Made by a program: the position numbers and the translations under genes
Shown: positions 44,484 to 53,582 of the stretch, piece by piece
Layout: each line of letters begins with the position of its first letter
How positions within the stretch are numbered: position 1 is the stretch's first letter
From: JABMQB01 sp963678235
GTDB lineage: Bacteria > Bacteroidota > Bacteroidia > Bacteroidales > Prolixibacteraceae
Length of the DNA stretch: 64,000 nucleotides
NCBI GenBank assembly: GCA_963678235.1
Contig: OY782766.1
Coordinates: 4,868,314 to 4,932,313, forward strand
Direction: 5' to 3'
Notes under the pieces: model-generated
What the model was told of the DNA's origin: nothing
Database searches by the model: none
Seen by the model: the letters and a program-made list of their open reading frames with translations, nothing else

Positions 44484-45350
44484 TTATTTGATTGAATATG
44501 CTCGTATGTTGTTGTTTTGAAGTGCTGGAACAATCAATAATTTTTTTGATTCAATGTATTCAAAATCGGCACATTTAATTTCGTTGTCCCGGGTGTTCAA
44601 TAACTCGGTTTTTTGCCCATTTTTGTCAATCAAGTAAATATTTCCGGCATAGAGCGAAACAAGGTATTGTTCGCCAAATTTTTTAATGCCGTCAATGCCA
44701 CCTTCTCCCATTGCTGCAATGGTGGTAATTTTTTTGCTATTAATATCTATTGATTTTAAACAATTATCTTCATTCGTGCCAACAATCAATTTTCCATCGT
44801 CAAATAAAATACCATTTATTTTGTTCAGCTCTTCATTAACCATCCAAGCTTCCATTTGTCCGTTTTTTAATCTGTGAATTGTTTTTTTCGGACCATCGGA
44901 AATGTAAAAAGTACCTTCATCATCAAAAGTTACATCGTTCGGGAAACCGTGATTGGTGAAACTGAACCGTTGAACAACTGCTCTGTCTTTTATACTGATC
45001 TTGGTAAGGGCATTTCGTTCAACAACGTAAACATGCTCTTTATAAATGGTTATCCCTGTACAGCCCTGTAAGCTGTCAATCCAACAAAATTCAATAGTAT
45101 TTCCTTCAAGGTCAAGCTTTGAAATGCATTCGTTATGCAGCGATCTATCGCTTTTACTAAAACCACCTTTGTCGTTAAAATTACTTACATAAACGCATTT
45201 GTTGGCTTTATCATAAACTGCTGATTCAGGTCCCCAAAACTCCGCATTTGTTTCCCAAATTTTAACGAGTTTCACTTCTTTTTTCCCAGAAAAGGATAAG
45301 CTCATTATTGAACAAATAGCAATGACTAAAATACTTTTGATTGCATTCAT
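44484..45350 (-). CDS. SMP-30/gluconolactonase-like exported protein
   Basis: The 288-residue protein has a signal peptide (1-22, MNAIKSILVIAICS...). Repeated beta-propeller blades show patterns such as GPESAVYDKANKCVYVSNF, GFPNDVTFDDEGTFYISDG and NGILFDDGKLIVGTNEDN, as in the SMP-30/LRE lactonase group. The metal-binding Glu and Asn residues of the family have plausible counterparts in the first blades. Members hydrolyse sugar lactones or act as binding propellers, and the substrate here is unknown. A single gene, divergent from the DMT transporter across about 150 bases. Confidence 0.8.
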   Translation of the reverse strand: MNAIKSILVIAICSIMSLSFSGKKEVKLVKIWETNAEFWGPESAVYDKANKCVYVSNFNDKGGFSKSDRSLHNECISKLDLEGNTIEFCWIDSLQGCTGITIYKEHVYVVERNALTKISIKDRAVVQRFSFTNHGFPNDVTFDDEGTFYISDGPKKTIHRLKNGQMEAWMVNEELNKINGILFDDGKLIVGTNEDNCLKSIDINSKKITTIAAMGEGGIDGIKKFGEQYLVSLYAGNIYLIDKNGQKTELLNTRDNEIKCADFEYIESKKLLIVPALQNNNIRAYSIK

Positions 45351-45499
45351 GGCAGTTAAATTATTTAGTTTTGGTTAAAAATAGAAACCTTTCTAATCTA
45401 AAACAACGATTCATTTATTTAACTGTATATTGTGCCTTATTTTTAGATATCTTCGTGCTCAAATATGCAAGTTTTAGCTTTTTCTGATTTTAAAATTTC

Positions 45500-46399
45500 A
45501 TGCAAAACCATACCAAGGGAATTCTATATGCATCCATAACGGCATTGTTATGGGGATTTTTGGCAATAGCCTTGAAAGTTGCCGTAAAAGAAGTGAATCC
45601 GCATACAATTGTTTGGTTCAGGTTTGTAATTGCATTTGTAGTTCTTGGCTTATGGCATGCTGTATATAAGCCTAGGGAATTGAAGATATTAATGCGTCCG
45701 CCATGGTTGCTGGTGCTTGCCGCAATAGCACTAAGCTGGAATTACCTGGGATTTATGCTGGGAATACATTACACAACACCAAGCAATGCACAACTTTTTA
45801 TACAAAGTGGTCCAATTACCTTAGCATTAATCGGGATTATTGTTTTTAAAGAAAAACTTGGGTCAATCCAAATAATCGGGTTTATTGTTGCAATTGTTGG
45901 ACTGGTATTTTTCTATAATCAACAGATACAGGTGTTTATTGGTGCTGAATTGAGCTATAGCAAGGGTGTTCTATTTACCCTGTCGGGTGCAATGGCTTGG
46001 GCAACTTATGCTGCATTACAAAAGAAACTTGTTCAAAAAATACCGGGGTCAACCTTAAATTTATTTTTGTTCGGATTTCCTGCATTGGTTTACCTTCCAT
46101 TTGTTGATCTAAGCCCGTTTTTCCATTTGAGTTTTGGCTGGTGGTTACTTATGGTTTTTCTGGGGCTTAACACATTGGTTGCATATACCTTTCTGGCAAA
46201 AGCATTGGAGCATACCGAAGCCAATAAAGTAAGTATTATAATTATACTTAATCCATTAATCACATTTACGGTTATGGGGCTGCTGACCAAATTAAATGTA
46301 AGTTGGATAGATGGCGAGAGGTTTACATTTCTATCCATTCTTGGGGCGGCAATTTTATTGTTTGGCGCTATTCTCGTTGTTGGGAAAAAGCGAAAGTGA
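45500..46399 (+). CDS. DMT-superfamily (EamA) transporter
   Basis: A 299-residue membrane protein with about ten hydrophobic helices arranged as two EamA repeats (about 8-140 and 150-295). Typical motifs are ALLWGFLAIALKVAV, PHTIVWFRFVIAF and TPSNAQLFIQSGPI, with AMAWATYAALQKK and TLVAYTFLAKALEHTEA in the second half. EamA proteins export or exchange amino acids and metabolites. The substrate cannot be told. It stands alone. Confidence 0.9.
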   Translation: MQNHTKGILYASITALLWGFLAIALKVAVKEVNPHTIVWFRFVIAFVVLGLWHAVYKPRELKILMRPPWLLVLAAIALSWNYLGFMLGIHYTTPSNAQLFIQSGPITLALIGIIVFKEKLGSIQIIGFIVAIVGLVFFYNQQIQVFIGAELSYSKGVLFTLSGAMAWATYAALQKKLVQKIPGSTLNLFLFGFPALVYLPFVDLSPFFHLSFGWWLLMVFLGLNTLVAYTFLAKALEHTEANKVSIIIILNPLITFTVMGLLTKLNVSWIDGERFTFLSILGAAILLFGAILVVGKKRK

Positions 46400-46617
46400 A
46401 TGCAATTGGAAAATGTATTTTATATAATGGTTCGGTTTTTTGATTGGAATTGATCTTGTTAATTATAGCAAAAATTCTGAATAGCAGCAATTAAGCCTTA
46501 TTCAAAATTTATGTTAAGGTTTTATATTGATCTGATGTTTAATTGGATTCTGTTTCAGTCCGCAAAAACAACTTATAACACTTGTTGAAAGTTAAACTGT
46601 CTTGTGTTTATTCATAC

Positions 46618-46648
46618 AAAAAAAGGGGTGAGCCTTAAAGCCCTCCCC
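46618..46648 (-). terminator. intrinsic terminator of the GNAT gene
   Basis: On the minus strand GGGGAGGGCTT folds onto AAGGCTCACCCC (with wobbles and one mismatch) and is followed by seven T, just after the GNAT stop. Confidence 0.8.
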
Positions 46649-46664
46649 GCTATCAATACAACTT

Positions 46665-47219
46665 TTATTCCCTCCAATGTTCCGGTTTGTTCAGTTCATT
46701 GGCACATTTGACTTTTGCAATTTTCATATCCAGGACTTTCCCGGTTAAAGGCAAAACCATCCATGCATTGGCATATTTCTCAGGAATGGGGTAGGGAGCA
46801 ACAAAACCCTTGCTTTTTGCATCCGGAATAAAACCAAACCTCGGGTAATAATCCATGTGCCCCAAAACAAATACAATTTCGGTCCCTCTTTCCCGTAGAA
46901 ATTCAATGCCGGTTTTTATAAGCAATCCACCAACTCCCATTTTCTGAAATCTGGGTTTAACAGCTAAAGGAGCTAAAATATGCAGCATAGGCCGTTGTTT
47001 GGCATCCTCAAGGGTAACTTTAGTGAATAAAATATGCCCGATTGCCTCATTTTGATAAAAAGCAAGCAAAGATAAATAGGGCGTAGCAGTTTTATCTTTT
47101 AATAATCCGGCTACCAATTCTGCTTCTTTGTCATATCCGAAGGCTTGTTTTTCAACCTCCATAATGTCGTTAAAATCTGTTGTTTCTGTTTCTTTTATGA
47201 TAATATCTTTTGTATTCAT
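46665..47219 (-). CDS. GNAT-family N-acetyltransferase
   Basis: The 184-residue product has the acetyl-CoA-binding motif A region LAVKPRFQKMGVGGLLIKTGIEFLRERG (about 85-113), with the R/Q-x-x-G-x-G/A loop QKMGVG. The substrate-side segment VLGHMDYYPRFGF is shared by the PF00583 YhbS-type subgroup. I chose ATG 47219 (MNTKDI) because the longer start at 47249 adds ten residues of no homology. Function within the cell is not predictable. Confidence 0.88.
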   Translation of the reverse strand: MNTKDIIIKETETTDFNDIMEVEKQAFGYDKEAELVAGLLKDKTATPYLSLLAFYQNEAIGHILFTKVTLEDAKQRPMLHILAPLAVKPRFQKMGVGGLLIKTGIEFLRERGTEIVFVLGHMDYYPRFGFIPDAKSKGFVAPYPIPEKYANAWMVLPLTGKVLDMKIAKVKCANELNKPEHWRE

Positions 47220-47659
47220 TGTATGTTGTTTTAATAATATTTGTAGCAACTTGCCTCGTTGCAGCCTAATAAATTGAACTGGTTGTAAATAACAAATTGT
47301 TCAATAATTCTTATTGGCTAATAATTAATGTAAATAAGGCATAAATCGACAATCCTTATTGGTGGTACCAATATGCATCATACGAAAGGGTGACAAGCAA
47401 AATCCTGATTGCAAAAGCAACCATACTCACTTGCCTTTTATACCGAGAACGGTACGCTTAAAATATTTTTTGCAGAAGTTTTTTGCATAAGCTGCAAACA
47501 TAATTAAATTCATTTAATGAACAAATGTATTTTGTTATAATTTTAATTTAAATACTTTTTCAAAGATTTGTAAGTTGTTATATTGGATATTATTTGACTA
47601 ATAGAGCCAGATTAATCCGGTTTAAATAACTTATTTTGTAACCAGTAAAATTTACCTAG
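47220..47659. other. 440-base intergenic region without a recognisable gene
   Basis: Divergent spacer between the GNAT gene and the phosphotriesterase-like gene. It is AT-rich with several short imperfect repeats around TTTGCATAA/CTGCAAAC near 47484-47502. No open frame with coding character, RNA gene or clear terminator was seen. Confidence 0.5.
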
Positions 47660-48679
47660 ATGCTAAGCTTAATGAAACTTTCCGTTTTTAAAACCCTCCT
47701 TTTGTGTTTGTTTGTTTTTGGATGTACTCCAAAAGAAAATAAAACAATTATTACCGTAAATGGTCCGGTAATTCCTGGTGATATGGGTAAAACCCTTCAC
47801 CACGAGCATTTGCTGGTTGATATGGGTGGTGCCGATAGTACTGGTTACCATAGGTGGGACAAGGATTCTGTTATAGCAAAAGTACTGCCTCAGCTTATCG
47901 GGATTAAAAATTTGGGCTACAAAACTTTGGTGGATTGTTCCCCGGCTTTTCTTGGCCGTGATCCCGAACTTTTGAAAAAACTCTCTGAAGAATCGGGGAT
48001 ACAGATTTTAACAAATACCGGGTTATACAGTGCATATCGAGGGAATTATCTTCCGAAATATGCCTTTACGGAAACCGCTGAACAATTGGCAACCCGGTGG
48101 ATTGATGAGGCTGAAAATGGAATTGAAGGCACCGGAATTTATCCCGGATTTATTAAAATCGCTGTGGAAAGGGCCCCATTAAAGGAGATCAACAAAAAAG
48201 TGGTTGAAGCCGCTTGTATTACACATAAAGCCACCGGATTAACAATTATGTCGCACACCGGATTGGCGGTTCCCGCTTTTCAGCAATTGGAAATTTTAAA
48301 GAATTATGGGATCAGCCCTTCTGCATTTATATGGACTCACGCCAACAACGAAAAAGACCATACAAAACAAATTGAAGCTGCCAGAATGGGGGCTTGGATT
48401 GCTTTTGACAAATTTGTCCCAAAGGATACAGAAGAATATGTTGCTTTTGCCCAACTGATGAAAGATAATGGGCTTCTAAACAAACTCATGTTTTCGCACG
48501 ATGCTTTGTGTTATCAGGTTGGTAAACCCAAGGGTGGAAAAGGTAAAGGACTTGGTTTAATAGAGAGGCACCTAGTACCGGCTTTAAAAGATGCAGGGTT
48601 TAATGAAGAAGATATCGATCAGATATTTGTAAAAAATCCGGCAAATGCATTTGCGATTGGGGTTCGATTGACAAACTAG
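47660..48679 (+). CDS. phosphotriesterase-family lipoprotein amidohydrolase
   Basis: The 339-residue protein starts with a lipoprotein-like signal (MKLSVFKTLLLC ... FGC), with MLSL upstream in frame, so an ATG at 47672 is equally likely. The binuclear metal site matches the PTE fold: HHEH near residues 48-51, a bridging Lys in GFIKIAVE, His in MSHTG and THAN, and the final Asp in FSHDAL. PTE homologues hydrolyse lactones and phosphate esters. It is anchored outside the cytoplasm and begins an operon with a macrodomain gene 15 bases downstream. Confidence 0.88.
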   Translation: MLSLMKLSVFKTLLLCLFVFGCTPKENKTIITVNGPVIPGDMGKTLHHEHLLVDMGGADSTGYHRWDKDSVIAKVLPQLIGIKNLGYKTLVDCSPAFLGRDPELLKKLSEESGIQILTNTGLYSAYRGNYLPKYAFTETAEQLATRWIDEAENGIEGTGIYPGFIKIAVERAPLKEINKKVVEAACITHKATGLTIMSHTGLAVPAFQQLEILKNYGISPSAFIWTHANNEKDHTKQIEAARMGAWIAFDKFVPKDTEEYVAFAQLMKDNGLLNKLMFSHDALCYQVGKPKGGKGKGLGLIERHLVPALKDAGFNEEDIDQIFVKNPANAFAIGVRLTN

Positions 48680-48694
48680 TTTAATAACCGTGCC

Positions 48695-49201
48695 ATGAAA
48701 CTTATAGAGCTGATTCAAGGCGATATCACCAAATTAAAAGTTGAAGCAATTGTAAACGCAGCAAACAATTCATTGCTAGGAGGAGGTGGTGTTGATGGGG
48801 CTATTCATAAGGCTGCGGGTCCTGGTTTGCTTGCCGAATGTAAAAAACTTCAAGGTTGCCCAACGGGTGAGGCAAAAATTACAAATGCATACGATTTGCC
48901 GGCAAAACATGTCATCCATACCGTAGGTCCGATATGGAGCGGCGGAAACAACAGTGAGGACATTAAACTTGCAGCATGCTATGAAAGAAGCCTTGAACTT
49001 GCCAATGAAAATGGTATTAAAAGCATTGCCTTTCCTAATATAAGTACTGGGGTATATGGTTTCCCCAAAAAACAAGCTGCAGATATTGCCATTAAAACAG
49101 TCACGAAATTTTTAGAAGGGCATAGCTCAATAGTTCGTATACTCTTTTGCGTGTTTGATGAAGAAAACTTTCAGATTTACCAGGAATATATAAACACTTA
49201 A
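48695..49201 (+). CDS. macrodomain protein, ADP-ribose deacetylase type
   Basis: The 168-residue protein is a complete macrodomain: GDITKLKVEAIVNAANNSLLGGGGVDGAIH (about 9-38), LPAKHVIHTVGPIW (about 68-81) and IAFPNISTGVYGFPKKQAADIA (about 110-131), all conserved for binding ADP-ribose. Related bacterial YmdB/TARG-like proteins remove O-acetyl-ADP-ribose or ADP-ribosyl marks. It lies 15 bases after the phosphotriesterase gene and 11 before a small SnoaL-like lipoprotein gene, so the three are one transcript. Confidence 0.94.
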   Translation: MKLIELIQGDITKLKVEAIVNAANNSLLGGGGVDGAIHKAAGPGLLAECKKLQGCPTGEAKITNAYDLPAKHVIHTVGPIWSGGNNSEDIKLAACYERSLELANENGIKSIAFPNISTGVYGFPKKQAADIAIKTVTKFLEGHSSIVRILFCVFDEENFQIYQEYINT

Positions 49202-49212
49202 TCTTATTTAAA

Positions 49213-49647
49213 ATGAAAAACATTTACGTTCTACTTGTCCTTTTTTTGGTTTCCTGTAACTGCCATACCAACTTGGGCACGAAACAATTGATGGATGTTG
49301 ATGTTGCATTTTCCAACACAGCAGCAAACGATGGATGGAAAAAAGCCTTTTTGGAATTTGCACATCCGGATGCAATTTTATTAAGGGAAAACCATATGCC
49401 GATTGTAGGTAAGTCGGCAATTATAAGTTATTTGGGAGATACTGTTAATTCAAGCTTGGGTTTTTCATGGAAACCTTTGGATGCAAAAATAAGTTCGTCC
49501 GAAGATATGGGGTTTACCTACGGTATTTTCACGATAAAAGTAGATACAATCGTGCAGCAGGGAACTTATGTGAGTATTTGGGTAAAGGATTCCGAAGGCA
49601 ATTGGAAATACATTCTCGATTCGGGTAACGAAGGTTTAGGTGAATAA
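49213..49647 (+). CDS. SnoaL/DUF4440-like lipoprotein
   Basis: The 144-residue product has a short lipoprotein signal (MKNIYVLLVLFLVSC) and a cystatin/NTF2-like fold (about 25-140). LMDVDVAFSNTAANDGWKKAFLEFAHPDAILLREN and ISVWVKDSEGNW-like segments (here VSIWVKDSEGNWKYILDSG) are as in DUF4440/SnoaL-like proteins. Such proteins bind or convert small molecules, and no substrate is predictable. It is the last gene of the three-gene transcript with the phosphotriesterase and macrodomain genes. Confidence 0.85.
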   Translation: MKNIYVLLVLFLVSCNCHTNLGTKQLMDVDVAFSNTAANDGWKKAFLEFAHPDAILLRENHMPIVGKSAIISYLGDTVNSSLGFSWKPLDAKISSSEDMGFTYGIFTIKVDTIVQQGTYVSIWVKDSEGNWKYILDSGNEGLGE

Positions 49648-49681
49648 AAAAGAACCCGAACCTAAAAACAGGTCCGGGCTC
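49645..49681 (-). terminator. terminator of the PLP enzyme transcript (possibly bidirectional)
   Basis: On the minus strand AGCCCGGACCT pairs with AGGTTCGGGTT (with wobbles) and is followed by CTTTTTT. It lies between two convergent genes and may also serve the plus-strand operon ending at 49647. Confidence 0.75.
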
Positions 49682-49700
49682 ACATCCCCCTTATGATGCT

Positions 49701-51086
49701 TTAGATGATATCTAAAGCTTGCCCAATATCAAAAATTATATCGTCTGCGTGTTCAACGCCGCATGCTATTCTACATGTATTTGGTTTAATTGATGCCAGT
49801 GCCCTGCCTTCTTCTCCTTGTTGCTGATGGGTTGAAATTGCATTTAAAGTTGCAACGGTTTTTACACGGCCCAGGTCGGTAGCGCGCCAAATCATTTTTA
49901 AGGCATCGTAAAATTTCCTTGAATTGGTAGAATCTCCAATTTTGTCTTCCTTAATTTCAACGGCCAACATATAGCCATACTTATTTTCACCGCTATCTGC
50001 CAGTTTCATATATTTTTTTGCCAAGTCATGTGCATGGTAACTCGCTAACCCCGGATAATGAACTTTATCGACTTTAGGGTGTGCTTCAAGAAACTGAGCT
50101 GTTTTCAACGAATTATCACTCATTTGTGCGATTCTCATACGCAGGGTCCGCATATCGTTCAGGGTCATAATTGCAGCCATTGGGTTCAGTGCAGGACCAT
50201 TATCCCGAAAGGGCCAAAATTTTGCCCAGGTGGCAAAGTCCGCCTTCATTTCATCTGATCCAATTTTACTGGTTATGTTTAATTTTGCTGTTAAAAAACC
50301 AATAATTGAAGTTCCGCTGCCACCAATTACTTTCGATGCCGACTGAATTACAATATCTGCTCCTAGTACCAGCGGGCGGGTTAGTGCCGGTGAAGCACAG
50401 GTGGCATCCACAATTAATGGTATTCCAAACGAATGTGCTAGTTTTGCCACTTCCGAGATATCAAAAATATCGACCGAAGGGTTGGAAGGGAATTCGCCAT
50501 AGACAAAACGCGTGTTTTTATCTATTTTACTTTGCCATGCTTCCAATTTATCGGGCTCGGTAACCCATCTTATTTCTATTCCTTGTTCCTGGTGCCTTCG
50601 TATCCAGAATTGTTGGAAAGTTCCTCCATAAACTTTTGCGCTGGTAACTATATTTGGGTTCGGAAAATATTTATCTTTAACTAGAAACGGATCTGTGGCT
50701 GTTTTAATGGCACTCATTCCGCTTGAGGTAGCCAGGCAGCTTGCTTGTATATCGCTTCCATACGTTTCAAGTAAGGCTGCAGCTTCTTCCAAAAAATAGC
50801 TGGATGGATTGGCAATTCTCGAATAACACCAATTTGGCATTTGATACGAAAGGGCAACTTCCATCTCAGCGCTGTTTGCATAAGCTTGCGCAGGTGTCAA
50901 ATAAACAGGCTCCATAATTGAGGCGTTGTTGTATTCGGTTGCTTGTTCGGCATTGTATAAACCATGGGTGGCAATGGTGTCAAATTTCCAAGTTTTTGCC
51001 ATGGCAATTCTTTGCTTACGATCAGCAACCATTTGCTTCCCTTTTTCAATCCAATATGCTACATCTTTTTCAACGCTGGTTTTCAT
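49701..51086 (-). CDS. Cys/Met-metabolism PLP enzyme, methionine gamma-lyase-like
   Basis: The 461-residue PLP enzyme of fold type I has its cofactor Lys at K252 in IQSASKVIGGSGTS and the conserved Asp in IVDATCASP (D227). It shares SSGMSAIKTAT and VYGGTFQQFW with cystathionine gamma-synthase, O-acetylhomoserine sulfhydrylase and methionine gamma-lyase. It is longer than most of these because of a distinct N-terminal extension (1-40) and an insert near 280-300. Its start overlaps the end of an Lrp gene by 17 bases. Lrp-type regulators beside methionine gamma-lyase are known in Pseudomonas (mdeR-mdeA), which favours a catabolic role. Confidence 0.85.
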   Translation of the reverse strand: MKTSVEKDVAYWIEKGKQMVADRKQRIAMAKTWKFDTIATHGLYNAEQATEYNNASIMEPVYLTPAQAYANSAEMEVALSYQMPNWCYSRIANPSSYFLEEAAALLETYGSDIQASCLATSSGMSAIKTATDPFLVKDKYFPNPNIVTSAKVYGGTFQQFWIRRHQEQGIEIRWVTEPDKLEAWQSKIDKNTRFVYGEFPSNPSVDIFDISEVAKLAHSFGIPLIVDATCASPALTRPLVLGADIVIQSASKVIGGSGTSIIGFLTAKLNITSKIGSDEMKADFATWAKFWPFRDNGPALNPMAAIMTLNDMRTLRMRIAQMSDNSLKTAQFLEAHPKVDKVHYPGLASYHAHDLAKKYMKLADSGENKYGYMLAVEIKEDKIGDSTNSRKFYDALKMIWRATDLGRVKTVATLNAISTHQQQGEEGRALASIKPNTCRIACGVEHADDIIFDIGQALDII

Positions 51087-51546
51087 GGTCTTTATCTATT
51101 TTATACGATGTTTCGTTTTTAATGGTGGATAAAACAACCAAACTTTTAAGGTGTTGTACATTTGGCAGGTTCGTCAACGACTTTAATACCAATTCTTCGT
51201 ATGCCGGAATATTTTTTACGGCAATCTTTAAAAGAAAATCGGCATCTCCCGTGATGTGGTGGCATTCTAAAATTTCATCAACGCTTTTTGCTGCTTCCAT
51301 AAAGTCCAGAACATTTTGGCTGCCATGCCTGCTTAATGTAATTTCAACGAAAATAAAGGATCCTTTGTCAATTTTTTCAGGGTTTAGAATAGCTACGTAT
51401 TTCTTGATATATCCCTTTTGCTCCAATTTTTTTACCCGTTCGAGTGTTGGTGGGGGCGACATATTAATTTGTTTTGCCAACTCTGAATTGGTAATTCTTC
51501 CGTTTTGTTGGAGTATTTCTAATATTTGCTTGTCAATACGATCCAT
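51070..51546 (-). CDS. Lrp/AsnC-family transcriptional regulator
   Basis: A 158-residue regulator with an N-terminal winged helix-turn-helix (about 1-60, with IDKQILEILQQNGRITNSELAKQINMSPPPTLERVKKLEQKG) and a C-terminal RAM/AsnC effector domain (about 65-145). It overlaps the downstream PLP-enzyme start by 17 bases in another frame, so the pair is translated together. It probably senses an amino acid, by context one that the PLP enzyme uses, and controls its own operon. Confidence 0.93.
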   Translation of the reverse strand: MDRIDKQILEILQQNGRITNSELAKQINMSPPPTLERVKKLEQKGYIKKYVAILNPEKIDKGSFIFVEITLSRHGSQNVLDFMEAAKSVDEILECHHITGDADFLLKIAVKNIPAYEELVLKSLTNLPNVQHLKSLVVLSTIKNETSYKIDKDHENQR

Positions 51547-51703
51547 TTCGTAATAAAATTAGTATTTGTTTGAAAAATGACTAATAATATGAGTCAAAAA
51601 TATAAAAGTACAAAATATAAATAAATGACATTTGATTTGTTTTTGGGTGTTTCTTATTGTTTGTAGAATTAGGGAATAGAGATTTTTATAAAATGAAAGA
51701 TTA

Positions 51704-53131
51704 TTATATGGTTTGTTTAAGGGTAACCAACAATTTTTCGATCTCTTTGATTATTTCCAAATGCCGTCCCTCAAAATTATTGGCCATAAAAACAAAGGAT
51801 ATATCTTTATTTGAATTGGATTTTAGGTATCCGGCATAACATCTTACCCGCGACATTGATCCACTCTTGCAATGCAAAGTATTGCCCGGGAAATCGTTCT
51901 CCGAAAAAACATATAAAGTACCCTTTCCTGCTGTTGCCAAAGAATTTATATAATATTCGGAAAGCTGATTATCAGCGTACATATTATTTAATATCGACGA
52001 AATTTGCAAAGGCGTAACTGCATTAAAGTGTGATAACCCACTGCCATCCTCCAGAAACATGCCCTGGGTGTTTATTCCTTTCTTTTCCCAATAGCCCTTA
52101 ATAATTTTCAGACCCTCATTTAAATTGCCAGATCCATTTTTTTCTTTTGCTATTTGTTTCACCAGATGTTCAGCAAATAAATTTACACTTTCGTGGTTCA
52201 AGACTTTAATTATCTCTCCCAGAGGTCTGGATTCATTTTTATGCAAAAGCTCATGATTGTTTCCTGAAATAGTTCCAATCTTAACCTCGCCATTTACCCG
52301 TATACCCAGATCAATTAATGATTGTTTAAAAACCTTCCCTAAAACAAGTTCGGGATTGGGAAGCGAGGCTTTAATGGTGAACTCTTTTCGGTTACGAGGA
52401 ATAGTTCCCCGAATAATTCGTTTCCCATTCCAAGGAGCGCCATACACATATGCTTGATCTGAGTTGTTTTTTGAAGCAAGCACCTGATTATTGAAATCAA
52501 GGCCTTCAACGGAAGGATTAACCTTAATAATTTTTGTTGGTTTTCCGTTAGCTCCCGATTGAAAAGTAATTTTTATGGTGTTATCAAAAACAGCGAAAGC
52601 ACCAGCGCCAGCGCCATAATAATTTCCCAGGTCTTCCCAGGTCCACTTGTCAGGAACGGTTTGGGTTTCATATTTTGAAATGTCCATCAATATATTCCCT
52701 TCAATTCTTTTAATTCCTTTGGATGAAATAGCTTTACTCCAATTTTTTAAAAAGTCAGCAGGAAAATATTTTGATCCAAGGGTAGGGTCGCCTCCTCCCT
52801 GAATGATTAAATTGCCTTGGAGTGTGCTGTCAGGGGTAATTTTACCCGTGTAATAAATAGGGGTTTGAAATTTATAATCAGGACCAAGAATTTCAAGTGC
52901 AGCTCCCGATGTAGCCAGTTTTAAAAGGGAACCCGGCACCATTGATCTGTTTTTATTGCTGCTTAATAGTTCTTCTTTCGAGCCAAGGTCATAAACAACG
53001 GCACCAATGGTGGCATTTTTATATTTAGGGTTGTTCACAAAGGCGCTAAACTGATTTTCAAAATTTTGCTGGGCAAAAGCTCCTACAAAAAGAAAAAGGC
53101 TAAAAAAAGTTAAATAAGTCTTTAATAGCAT
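51704..53131 (-). CDS. dacB: PBP4-type D-alanyl-D-alanine carboxypeptidase/endopeptidase (S13)
   Basis: The 475-residue exported protein has a signal peptide (1-21, ending FAQQ). The penicillin-binding active site is the SxxK motif S68-L-L-K71 (VPGSLLK). The DGSGLSHFN and HCKSGSMSR segments correspond to the SxN and KTG boxes of family S13. DacB enzymes trim or hydrolyse peptidoglycan cross-links. Start 53131 fits the signal peptide. An upstream ATG at 53155 adds 8 residues. It is divergent from crcB across 54 bases. Confidence 0.92.
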   Translation of the reverse strand: MLLKTYLTFFSLFLFVGAFAQQNFENQFSAFVNNPKYKNATIGAVVYDLGSKEELLSSNKNRSMVPGSLLKLATSGAALEILGPDYKFQTPIYYTGKITPDSTLQGNLIIQGGGDPTLGSKYFPADFLKNWSKAISSKGIKRIEGNILMDISKYETQTVPDKWTWEDLGNYYGAGAGAFAVFDNTIKITFQSGANGKPTKIIKVNPSVEGLDFNNQVLASKNNSDQAYVYGAPWNGKRIIRGTIPRNRKEFTIKASLPNPELVLGKVFKQSLIDLGIRVNGEVKIGTISGNNHELLHKNESRPLGEIIKVLNHESVNLFAEHLVKQIAKEKNGSGNLNEGLKIIKGYWEKKGINTQGMFLEDGSGLSHFNAVTPLQISSILNNMYADNQLSEYYINSLATAGKGTLYVFSENDFPGNTLHCKSGSMSRVRCYAGYLKSNSNKDISFVFMANNFEGRHLEIIKEIEKLLVTLKQTI

Positions 53132-53185
53132 AAATTTGTATATTGTGGTCAACAAATAAAGTATAAAAAGCTTTAATAAAAAAGT

Positions 53186-53566
53186 ATGCTTAGAACAATT
53201 TTAATTGTAGGAACAGGGGGTTTTATCGGAAGTGCACTTCGTTATCTAGTACAAATAGGAATGGAGAAAAGCCTTGGAAGTTCTTTCCCTTGGGGAACTT
53301 TTATTGCAAATATTGTTGGTAGTTTTATTATCGGGATTGTATTTGCTTTAGCCGAAAAAGGCAATTTATTAAGTGCCGAATGGCGAATATTTTTAGCGGT
53401 TGGTTTCTGTGGGGGATTCACTACATTTTCTTCTTTTGCATACAATAACCTGAATCTGTTAAAAGATAATTCAATTCATTATCTCTTCTTAAATATCGGT
53501 GGAAGCCTGGTTCTGGGTATCCTTGCCGTATACCTGGGGATTATCCTCGTGCGTGCAATAGTATAA
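53186..53566 (+). CDS. crcB: fluoride ion channel CrcB/Fluc
   Basis: The 126-residue membrane protein has four hydrophobic helices and the Fluc signature GTFIANIVGSFIIGI (about 37-51), plus FCGGFTTFSSFAYNNLNL (about 73-90) with the conserved Phe box and Na+-site glycines. It forms a dimeric fluoride exporter. The next gene begins 16 bases downstream and encodes a DUF190 protein, a pairing seen in other bacteria. No fluoride riboswitch is visible in the 54 bases before it. Confidence 0.94.
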   Translation: MLRTILIVGTGGFIGSALRYLVQIGMEKSLGSSFPWGTFIANIVGSFIIGIVFALAEKGNLLSAEWRIFLAVGFCGGFTTFSSFAYNNLNLLKDNSIHYLFLNIGGSLVLGILAVYLGIILVRAIV

Positions 53567-53582
53567 ACTAAATTTGAAAATT

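Noticed and set aside
50918..51553. 211-residue plus-strand frame over the Lrp and PLP genes
   Set aside because: Both minus-strand genes are well supported and overlap it completely; it is a shadow frame.
53132..53185. Fluoride riboswitch before crcB
   Set aside because: The intergenic space is only 54 bases and shows no recognisable riboswitch core.
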